Shown here piece by piece: positions 1-8,171 of a DNA stretch of 13,739 bases. The position numbers were made by a program, and so were the translations under genes. This DNA comes from Triparma columacea. Lineage: Eukaryota > Sar > Bolidophyceae > Parmales > Triparmaceae. The first letter of the stretch is position 1. Each line of letters begins with the position of its first letter. Under the pieces are notes generated by a model that saw only the letters and a program-made list of their open reading frames with translations, was not told the origin of the DNA and did no database searches. Where the stretch lies: the NCBI GenBank assembly GCA_030267965.1, contig BRYA01000218.1:10908-24646 (forward strand), in the 5' to 3' direction.

Positions 1-65
1 CACCATTCTCATCAGAATCAGACTTTCTTATTCTCTCCCCCTTCCACACACACCAAACGCAACAG

Positions 66-1487
66 ACTGAGCCAGAGGTAGCAAGCAGTGACGCGAGGAA
101 CGTGGGGGGAACGACATTCAGGAGGGAGGTTAGAAACGGGAGGGAGGGGTATGTGGTAAACGGGAGGAAGGTGAGGGTTTTGGAGTAAGGGGGGGGTTTG
201 GCGGCTAGTTTACAGGGGGTTTGGCGGCTAGTGGGGGGTTTGGCGGCTAGTGAAGAAAAGAGGCACCAAGAGAATTGCGCCGACGAGGGAAAAAGTCTAT
301 TGTTTACGGAGATGGCAAGCCTTTCCCTTGGACCTTCCCGTCACCACTCAAAACCCCCCTTAACCCCCCCCCCCCACCTTGCTCATCGCAGTGGTGGTCA
401 ACGGGCGCTCACGATCCTCGTTGTAAGTTCATGATAGTAATGGGAAAGTGCATCAGTACGTCCGGTGAAAAGGAGAAGGGTCACACCATGGTTATCGTAC
501 CTCGCGACTGCCCTGGCCTTACGATCGTTCGCGACTTGACTGTCTTCGGACATGACGACGCTCCTTTTGGTCACGCTGAGGTTGACTTCAATGCTTGTTG
601 GGTTCCGTTGGAAAGTTGTTTGGGGGGGGAGGGGGAGGGGGGGAGGATCGCGCAAAGCAGGCTAGGACCGGGGAGGATACACCACTGCATGAGGGCGGTG
701 GGACTAGGGGAGAGGTGCTATGAGGCCATGATTAAACGGAGCTTGGAGAGGGAGGTGAGGGAGGGCGAGAGGGGCGAGTGGGGTGAAAGAGGCGTCTTCC
801 GTGCAACCTGAGCTTGTGTGGATATTGTTTTTGTCGCCATCTCAAATTCAATGCTGTCGTCAACGCTTCTCTACACTCCGTACACAGGTTTTCGGGAAGG
901 TCATGATCAGGCATGGGACGATGCAGAGTAAGGTGAGTGTCTATCTCTCCGCTACTTTGTCAGCCTCCAACTTGTATTCTTAATCCCCCCCCCCCTCCCC
1001 CCCACCCCACTGTCGCCATCCATAGATAGCGGAGGGTAAAGGTAGGCTGGAGACCGCGAGGTTGCTTACTCTGGTTGCCGCCCGGGCGATGGACGTGCTC
1101 GGTAACAAAGGAGCGCGCACTGATATCAGGTGAGGATGGACCAAAGCGGGGGGAGTCGTCGTCCGAAGAGCTGTGAGCAGGGGCCGGATGTTAGTTAGAG
1201 AGGTATAGTATAACTAAGCCTCAAGTCCGCCTCGCCCCCCCCCCCCCGCCCCCCCTGGCTTTCCGCTCACAACCAGCCTGGCAAAGATCCTGGTGCCTAG
1301 GATGATCTTAGGCATAATGGACGACGCCATCCAGACTCACGGGGGGCAGGGCGTGGAGGGTGAGCTAGCACTATTCTACGGGGCCATGAGGTGCCTGAGG
1401 ATAGCAGACGGACCCGACGAGGTTCATGTTGGGGTGGTGGCGAGGAGAGAGGCTAAGAAGTGGATGGAAAGGAACGGGAAGCTTTGA
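66..1487 (+). CDS. Acyl-CoA dehydrogenase, ACAD10/11-like, C-terminal part (5' end outside window)
   Basis: Five exons join in one frame: 66-170, 392-754, 888-932, 1026-1129 and 1277-1487, giving about 275 residues and a TGA stop. Bases 1-65 read as the end of an upstream intron (acceptor AACAG at 61-65), so the N-terminal half, and any fused kinase-like or hydrolase domain, lies outside the window. Visible family motifs in order are TEPEVASSDA, YVVNGRK joined across an intron to WWSTGAHDPRCK, SRLGPGRIHHCMRAVGL, VFGKVMIRHGT, ARLLTLVAARAMDVLG, THGGQGVEG and RIADGPDEVH. These match the FAD-dependent acyl-CoA dehydrogenase fold, and the GPDEVH ending is characteristic of ACAD10/11 and bacterial relatives. 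The expected role is alpha,beta-dehydrogenation of acyl-CoA in mitochondria or peroxisomes. Donors are GTGAGG, GTGAGG, GTGAGT and GTGAGG. The third visible exon is only 45 nt. The gene converges with the armadillo gene 96 bp downstream. Confidence 0.9.
189..251 (+). repeat. Three-copy G-rich minisatellite in an ACAD intron
   Basis: Three copies of a unit ending in GTTTGGCGGCTAGT occupy 189-209, 215-232 and 233-251, each preceded by a run of 5-8 G. Copies 2 and 3 are directly adjacent; copies 1 and 2 are separated by TACAG plus part of the G run. The array lies inside the 221-nt intron 171-391 and is not translated in the gene model. Confidence 0.85.
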
Positions 1488-1583
1488 GGGTATTTAGTTG
1501 AAAATAAAACGTCGATCATAACCTTGACGTCAAACTTCTTCCCCAACGATTGTTGTGTGTGTTATCTTTATGCCCCTCAACCC
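1488..1583. terminator. Short convergent 3' region with a candidate poly(A) signal
   Basis: This 96-bp gap lies between the stop codons of two convergent genes. AATAAA at 1503-1508, 16 bases after the ACAD stop, is a candidate polyadenylation signal for the plus-strand gene. I see no clear canonical signal for the minus-strand gene in the gap. The 3' untranslated regions of both genes must be very short or overlap. Confidence 0.5.
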
Positions 1584-4500
1584 CTAATCTTCTAGCATCT
1601 CCAGCACTTCCTCATATCTTGCGTCGACATCACTAAAGGCTTCTCCTTCAAGCACAGAGAGCACGATTTGATAATCATCCCCCCCCTTTTTGCTCAGTGC
1701 CTTGAACAGTTTCTTCGCAACTGGGTTCGCCTTCCAATCCTCTTTGGCCTTCTTTTTCATCTTCTCGAGCAAGTCTGCAAGTCCATCATCATCACCTGTC
1801 GCGTACCGAGGGGAATCCACCGTTACCTGCTCCCTCAATTTCTCGACGCTACCAGATTTAGACAATACCTTCTCCACGCTCTGCCTCTCCTTATGGAAAG
1901 CGTCCAAGTTATCCTTGCTAACCCACTCCTCCTTCCCATCGCTCCCTCTAACCTTCTCCATCTCGCCCCGTATCTCATCCATCCTCCCCTCTCCTTCCTG
2001 CAAAAGAAAATCCTTCAACTTTCTGTAAGCCGAACCTACTACCTTCTTTATCGCCTCCACATCCCCCCCTCCGTCCTGGTCGTTTATGCGCCTAATAGCT
2101 TCCCTCTCCTCGCTCCCCTCATCCCCCGCTAGCTCTAGCGCTCCCTCGACCATACCGTCAGCGGCATCTAGGAAGGAATCGAAGCTCTCCGTTGACGGTA
2201 GGTCGAACGGCAGAGATGCGCCAGTTAAAATTTTGGCCCCAACGTTCGCGGCTTGACTCATCATTCGAAGCCCCTTGAGAGTCATCTGGATTGTGGCGGC
2301 ATGGTCCTTCACGAACTGCCTAGGTTCCTCAATCTGCGAGGTGTGCGAAAATAGGTTTCAGCCAGGGGGGGGGGGGGAGCTTGCGCGTCGATGGAAAGGG
2401 CTCGCTACAGTATTCGCCTCACCTCAAATTCAACCACCGCAGAGAAATCGTAAGAACAGAGGATGACCAACTTTGCAGTGGGCTCAGAGAGGAAGAACTT
2501 CTTCGGACTGGAGAAGAAACGCGAGACTTTCTCACCCGTCGACTCCGTTTTCTTCACAAAGGGTATCACAAGGATGTAGCGAGGGACATCTGATTCGCCA
2601 GTGTAAAAGTTTTGGAGGGATGAAAGCGTCGTCGACACCGTGTTCTTAATTTCCTTCAAGTCACTCATGACGGTGTCTGTCTTGGTGTGGAGTCCTTTCG
2701 TCAACGCCATAAGTTCATTCAGCTGCGCCTGCATGATGTCCTCGCGAGACTTGTGCTTCGCAGCCTCTGCCGCAGCTAATTTTCTCTCCAACTCCACGAT
2801 CCGAGCATCCTTCTCGTTGGCAGTCTGCGCAATCTTCTCTTCAAGTAGGCGCGCTTTTTCCTTTGCGTTTGCGAGGTTCCTCTCCAACGCTTCCTTAGCC
2901 TTAACTAATTCCTCGCTTACGCCAGCATCCTCATCCGCGTCAGCGGGGTGCTCAGAAGTGGGTGTAGGAGCAATTGACTGACGTCTCTTCATGGCAGCGA
3001 CGGCCTTCTTCACTTTGATTTCGTTGGCCAACAATGAAATCCGGTCGATGAGGGCAGTAGCGGTGGAAGTTGAGGAGGCGTATTCTTTGGAACTCTTGAC
3101 GGAGGAGCGGTCTTTGTAATCGGAGAGGAGATCAGTGAGAGAGCCAAGATTGGAGTCGACTTTCCTGGTGACAATGTCGAGGGCGGATGTTGAGGAAGTG
3201 GGGGAGGGGTAGGAGAGTTCGTGGAGAGCTTCGACTGCGAGAGCAGCAGACTCGACATCAGCAGCACCTCCGCCGGCCCTTCCAGCGTTTGTATCGGTGA
3301 TGAACTGAGAGAGAGTCCGGTGAAGAAGCGCGAAACAATTCTTCGAGAGCAGATAATCCTTGAAGTTGTCGGACTTGGAGAGGATCTTTATGGCTCGGAC
3401 GGAGGAGTGGAGAGGAAAGACGCCTGTGGGGGGATGGGGATGGGGGAGTTAGGGTGTGGAAGGGAGGGATGAGGTGAGGGAGCGGGGATGAACTTACCGT
3501 ATTCGTAGTAACCATTTTTGTCACCTTTAAGATTCCAACCTTTAAGATTCAATGTATTATCGAGAAGTTCAACTATTCTGTCGATGGCGTGTTTGTTGTC
3601 TGATAGAAGATCAAACAACTCGCCCTCTTCGTCACCGCCAACCAAGTACGCTACAGTTGCGGCTGCCATAAGTGAATTAAGGTGATTCTGTTTCACCAGT
3701 GGAGCGAGCACTTTTGCCACCCCTGCAACGCGTAGGTATGGCACGGCAAATTCAGCTTGGGCGACATTCATGAGGAATTCTAGGGACTCGAATTCGATGC
3801 CATTGTTAGTATCCCATTTTTCCAAGTCCTCGTCAGCTTCTTTGATTATCTCAATCACGCAGGCGAGAATGTCTACTGTTGAGTCTTTTGGAGTTAGAAG
3901 GAGAGGAGCTGTAGAGGGGTTTCGTGCGATCTTGGAAAGAGCCCAAACACTTTTTCTGCGACACTCGGGCGAAGGGGAGTCTTTCGTTGCATATTGAAGG
4001 AGTGTTGGGAGGAGAGAGGGAAAGGTAGCTAATCCAAATTGGACTTCTGCGCCACCAGTAGCAATGTTCACTATCGCTCCAAGCGCGTTCTCCCTCGCAA
4101 CCTTGTACTCCTCCCCTTCCTTCCCAACGACCTCAAGCAGACTTTTCATCAGTCCGTCAAGCTCAAACATTCCCTTCTTCACATCTGCGCCACCAGTAGA
4201 AATGTTCTGTATCGCTGCAAGCGCGTACTCCCTCGCAACCTTGTACTCCTCCCCTTCCTTCCCAACGACCTCAAGCAGACTTTCCATCAGTCCGTCAAGC
4301 TCAAACATTCTCTTCTGCACATCTGCGCCACCAGAAGAAATGTTCCAAATCGCTGCAAGCGCGTTCTCCCTCGCAACCTTGTACTCCTCTCCTTCCTTTC
4401 CAACGACCTCAAGCAGACTTTTCATCAGTCCGTCAAGCTCTAACATTCCCTTCTTCACATCTGCGCCACCAAAAGAAATGTTCCAAATCGCTGCAAGCGC

Positions 4501-5868
4501 CTTCTCCCTCGCAACCTTGTACTCCACCTCTTCCTTCCTAACGACCTCAAGCAGACTTTTCATCAGTCCGTCGAGCTCTAACATTCCCTTATCCACATCT
4601 GCGCCACCAAGAGCAATGTTGCCTATCGCCATAAGCGCCTTCTCCCTCGCAACCTTGTACTCCTCCCCTTCCTTCCCAACGATCTCAAGCAGACTTTTCA
4701 TCAGTCCGTCAAGCTCAAACATTCCCTTCCTCACATCGAAGTCACGGGCCATATTTTTCATCCCTTCTAGCGCCTTCTCTCTAGCTTCCTTGTACGCCCC
4801 ATCTTCCTTCTTGACAACCTCAAGCAACCCACTCACAATCCCCTTGAACTGGAACAATTTCTTTTGATTGTTCTTATCCTCCGCAAGGGCGACAATAGAC
4901 TTAGCAGCAGCCGTGACCTTACCCACGTCCTCCCCTGTCAGGTCCACAACGAGCGCATCTAGGTGGTCCATAAAAATATTCTGTATCGCTTTAATCGCCT
5001 TCTCCCTTGCATCCTTGTACTCCTCCTCTTCCTTCCCAACGACCTCAAGCAGACTTTTCATCAGTCCGTCAAGCTCAAACATTCTCTTCTGCACATCTGC
5101 GCCACCAGAAGAAATGTTCCAAATCGCTGCAAGCGCGTTCTCCCTCGCAACCTTGTACTCCTCCCCTTCCTTCCCAACGACCTCAAGCAGACTTTTCATC
5201 AGTCCATCAAGCTCAAACATTCCCTTCTTCACATCTACGCCACCAAAAGCAATGTTCACTATCGCTGCAAGCGCCTTCTCCCTCGCAATCTTGTACTCCT
5301 CATCCTCCTTCCCAACGACCTCAAGCAGACTTTCCATCAGTCCGTCAAGCTCAAACATTCCCTTCCTCACATCGAAGTCACGGGCCATATTTTTCATCCC
5401 TTCTAGCGCCTTTTCTCTAGCTTCCTTGTACGTCCCATCTCCCTTCTTGACAACCTCAAGGAGCCCACTTACAATCCCCTTGTAGTCGAACAACTTCTTT
5501 TGATTGTTCTCATCCTCCGCAAGGGCGACTATAGACTTAGCAGCATCTGTGACCTTACCCACGTCCTCCCTCGTCAAGTCCATTACGAGCGCATCTAGGT
5601 TGTCAATCGTAATGATCTGTATCGCTTTAATCGCCTTCTTCCGCGCAACCTTGTACCTTAACCCAAGCGCCTTTTCTCTAGCTTCCTTGTACGTCCCATC
5701 TCCCTTCTTGACAACCTCAAGGAGCCCACTCACAATCCCCTTGTAGTCGAACAACTTCTTTTGATTGTTCTCATCCTCCGCAAGGGCGACTATAGACTTA
5801 GCAGCAGCCGTGACTTTACCCACGTCACCCCCCGTCAAGTCCTCCACGAGTGCATCTAGTTTGTCCAT
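1584..5868 (-). CDS. Armadillo-repeat protein with coiled coil and unassigned C-terminal domain
   Basis: Three exons, 5868-3498, 3423-2423 and 2333-1584, join in frame to about 1373 residues. Intron 1 (74 nt) is GTAAGT...CCCCACAG in phase 1; intron 2 (89 nt) is GTGAGG...CCTCGCAG in phase 0. The start is ATG at 5868 (context AAAGCAATGGAC) and the stop is TAG. Residues 1-614 are repeats: three blocks beginning LDALV.DLT..DVGKVT and eight 46-residue units of the type ELDGLMKSLLEVVGKEGEEY. Both resemble ARM helices, with ALAAIWNI as a typical helix 3. Residues 615-790 continue with less regular ARM-like helices. Residues about 960-1060 form a charged Ala/Glu/Lys coiled coil. A region around FFLSEPTAKLVILCSYDFSA runs across intron 2 into EIEEPRQFVKDHAATIQMTL. 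I recall similar-looking C-termini in large algal and oomycete multidomain proteins, but cannot name a family. ARM arrays generally bind proteins, so a scaffold role is plausible; the partner is unknown. No signal peptide or membrane segment is apparent. Confidence 0.82.
4027..5868 (-). repeat. In-gene tandem repeat array (138-bp units plus 84-codon blocks)
   Basis: On the coding strand, eight units of 46 codons (the last of the first group cut to 36) begin ELDGLM. They run 5352-4969 (units 1-3) and 4716-4027 (units 4-8). LDALV-type blocks occupy 5868-5665, 5604-5353 and 4968-4717. Units 2 (5214-5077) and 6 (4440-4303) encode identical 46-residue peptides and by my reading differ at only three of 138 bases, all silent. 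Blocks 1 and 2 are about 264 nt apart and almost identical over 68 codons. The array looks like a product of recent unequal exchange or gene conversion. Confidence 0.9.
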
Positions 5869-6202
5869 TGCTTTTTAGTGAAGATCCTCCTGAGAACTTA
5901 CTGCGGTCAGGCAGATTCTTTACCAAGTCAAAAGCAATCTAGGAAATACGCCCTGGGTCAATGGCGTGCGATTGTCAATCGCGGCCTTGAGCGCACGAGA
6001 AATAGCGTAGAGCGCTTATTGTATGTCTTATACCCTCTTCTTTGGACTCAACTCACAGCGCAGGGATTTTGCAGGGATTGGGCCCGATTTCGGGGCAATC
6101 CGCAAGGGATCCCTCTTCAGTGTAGTCAGGCTCTTCTAAGCTCTAAAATACGGCTTTCTTCCTTTCTTTCACCATCAAACAGTCATCAAACACTCCATTA
6201 AC
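5869..6202. promoter_or_regulatory. Divergent intergenic region between the ARM gene and GSS
   Basis: These 334 bp separate the start codons of two divergent genes, so they should hold both promoters and 5' untranslated regions. I see no TATA box at a convincing position. The contents I can point to are a hairpin-forming stretch at 6075-6101, the palindrome GGGATCCC at 6106-6113, and two copies of AGGGATT just upstream of the hairpin. An open frame through 5878-6201 shows no recognisable protein and I do not call it. Confidence 0.55.
6075..6101. other. 27-nt imperfect hairpin upstream of GSS
   Basis: GGATTG (6075-6080) is the exact reverse complement of CAATCC (6096-6101). Inside it, CCCGA (6083-6087) pairs with TCGGG (6090-6094), leaving GG and G as an internal bulge and a two-base (or four-base, if the innermost pair opens) loop. 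It sits about 100 bp before the GSS start codon and could be in its 5' leader or promoter. The pairing is directly visible; any function is unknown. Confidence 0.5.
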
Positions 6203-8071
6203 ATGCTCGACAACTTCCTCTCCCTCTGCGCGTCCTCCTCTATCCTTGTATCCCCAACTCCAACAACCTTCCAAATCGCTCCTGTATCTCTTCATCCCTG
6301 TCCCTTCCCATCCTCCACTTGGTCCAACCTTATGACGCACAAGAAGTCATTTAATCTCCTAACTCAGAGCATAGCGAACCCTGTGGGGTACGCAGGCTTC
6401 TTGAGGCCAGCTATTGTAGAGGCGGCGCAGGCTGACCCTTTCACTGGGAGGCTTTTGAAGATTGCAGGTGAGTGAGCTATGTGTGAGCTATGTGTGAGCT
6501 ATGTGTATTGGGGGCAGGGGGGTAGAGATGGGGGGGTAGGGATGGGAGGGTGGGCACTAGTAGGGAGTTGGTGGAGGAGGGTTGAAGATGATAAACACAG
6601 CTCATACATGAGACATCTTGTATGAGCGGTGAAGACTTGGATTTACGGCCTTTCAGTGATATTTCCTCTCTGTGGTGCTTCCTCTCGGTGATGCTTCGTG
6701 CGTCTTGTTGTACAGACGTTGCCCCGTCAACTCATCGAGATCTACAGCACTATCCTTCCAACCTTAATACCCCTTCTCTCCCCCTCAAACTATCATCCAT
6801 CAATCCCTAACCCCACCATACACCCTTCAACACACACTCCCACAGACGATGTCTTTCAAGAGCGTTACTCTTCCCCCCCCCACCCCCCCCTCCATTCCTA
6901 CACCCCTTCTATCCCCCCCCCCCCGGTCCTCGGTATCCTCCGCCACGACTACATGCTCCACACCGACAAAACCTGCAAGCAAGTAGAAGTGAACACCATC
7001 GCTTCCTCCTTCGGTTGCCTGTCAACCTCCGTGACCTCCGTGCACCACGCGGCGTACCTCTCCGACCCGGGGTGCAGCGTGGCCCCGAACAAAGCCCTCC
7101 ACCAGGTGTCGTCAGGCGTCTGCGAGGCGGTGAGATCCTCGGGGGGAGGGGTCTGCGTCATGGTGGTGCAGGAGGGGGAGAAGAACTCCATAGACCAGAA
7201 CATGATCATTGTAGAGTGCGCCAAGAGGGGGGTGAAGGTCGTGAGGATGAGCATGGACGTCATTGGGGAACAGATCGGGGAAGTTAAAATGGGAGAGGAC
7301 GCCAAAGTGGAGGTTGAGGGGAAGATGGAGAGGGTGGGACTTTTCTACTTCAGGGCAGGTTATCAGCCGCAGGACTACAAAACTGAGAATGACTGGAACA
7401 CCAGACTCCTTATGGAGGTGAGCGAGCGCAGTTGACAAAACTGTCACTTCACTTTGCTCTTCGCCAACTAACTAGCTTCTGCTCGTCGCTTCCCCCCTCC
7501 CCCCTCCCAGCGTTCCTCCGCCTCTAAGTGTCCCGACGTGTTTTACCACCTCGCCGGCGCCAAGAAGGTCCAGCAGATGCTTGCCCCCCCCGGCGTAGTC
7601 GAGGGCCTTTGCGGCCTCAAGGGCGTGGACGAGCTATTCGCAGGGCTCTACGGGCTGGGACACGAGGGGGATGAAGACGTCATCCAGATGGCGCTTGACA
7701 ACCCTATGGACTATGTACTTAAGCCGCAGAGGGAGGGGGGGGGGAATAACCTCTACAAGGACCGCATGGTCGCGAAACTCAAGGAGATGACTAGGGAAGA
7801 GAGGAAAGGGTACATTTTAATGGAGCTCATCAAGCCACCGAAGTTCCAGAACCAGCTGATCCGCAACGGGGAAGTTGTGCATGACGGAACCTGCACCCTC
7901 GAGGTGGGAGTCTTCGGTGTTTCCCTATACACGGCAGATGGAGTGGACGAGATGGAGGGAGTTGAGGGGATGGGGGAGGACGCTTATATTTGCAGGGCGA
8001 AAGCCGAAGGTGTCGAAGAGGGAGGGGTCGCCGCTGGGTTTGCGTTCCTCAGTAGTGTGCAACTCGTGTGA
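6203..8071 (+). CDS. GSS: Glutathione synthetase (eukaryotic type)
   Basis: Exons 6203-6467, 6846-7417 and 7511-8071 join to 465 codons plus stop, close to the roughly 470 residues usual for the eukaryotic enzyme. It joins gamma-glutamylcysteine and glycine using ATP, the last step of glutathione synthesis in the cytosol (or plastid). Landmarks are DPFTGRLLKI in exon 1; RHDYMLHTD, VEVNTIASSFG, GLFYFRAGYQPQDY and WNTRLLME in exon 2; and KCPDVFYHLAGAKKVQQ, the ATP-binding glycine loop KPQREGGGNNLY near residue 350, YILMELI, EVGVFGV and the C-terminal EGGVAAGFAFL in exon 3. The start at 6203 aligns with the plant N-terminal helix. Intron 2 (7418-7510) is GTGAGC...CCCAG, phase 0, and secure. Intron 1 (6468-6845) is less so. 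The acceptor at 6846 keeps the frame and gives DDVFQER, but a strong-looking acceptor at 6716 opens TLPRQLIEIYSTI in an incompatible phase. About 20 Pro/Ser-rich residues precede VLGILRHDYML. Confidence 0.92.
6474..6506 (+). repeat. 11-bp triplicate repeat just inside GSS intron 1
   Basis: GAGCTATGTGT occurs three times head to tail, starting 6 bases after the intron's first base (6468). The junctions recreate GTGAGC at 6483 and 6494, and another GTGAGC lies at 6472, so the true donor GTGAGT is followed by three look-alikes. Confidence 0.85.
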
Positions 8072-8171
8072 AGGAGTGGGGGAGATAGGACGAGTGGAAT
8101 TCAGCTGATTTATTTGGCTAAAAAAAAGGAGCTACCACTACAATTTAACCCCCCCACCCCCACCCCCACCC
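8072..8171. terminator. Convergent 3' region of GSS and OSCP1
   Basis: This 100-bp gap lies between two stop codons facing each other. On the minus strand AATAAA at 8114-8109, 58 bases after the OSCP1 stop, is a candidate poly(A) signal. For GSS I see only an A-rich stretch near 8119-8128. The right end is C-rich. Confidence 0.45.

Noticed and set aside
275..391. Upstream extension of the 275-811 open frame as ACAD coding sequence
   Set aside because: The frame before 392 gives no ACAD motif. A better exon at 66-170 ends exactly at YVVNGRK with a GTGAGG donor and joins in phase to WWSTGA, making 171-391 an intron.
1668..2132. Plus-strand open frames over the ARM gene's third exon
   Set aside because: They are shadows of the minus-strand exon, with low-complexity Leu/Pro/Ser composition and no motif.
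4064..5485. Two long plus-strand open frames (267 and 205 codons) antisense to the armadillo array
   Set aside because: They are mirror frames: the repeat unit is a multiple of three, so one stop-free antisense unit stays open through the whole array. The Ser/Pro/Phe repeats carry no independent motif.
6061..6113. Possible tRNA-like structure
   Set aside because: The hairpin has no cloverleaf context, no B-box such as GGTTCGAATCC and no acceptor stem.
5878..6201. 107-codon plus-strand frame upstream of GSS
   Set aside because: It lacks any family motif, lies in the divergent promoter region and has a different frame and style from GSS exon 1.
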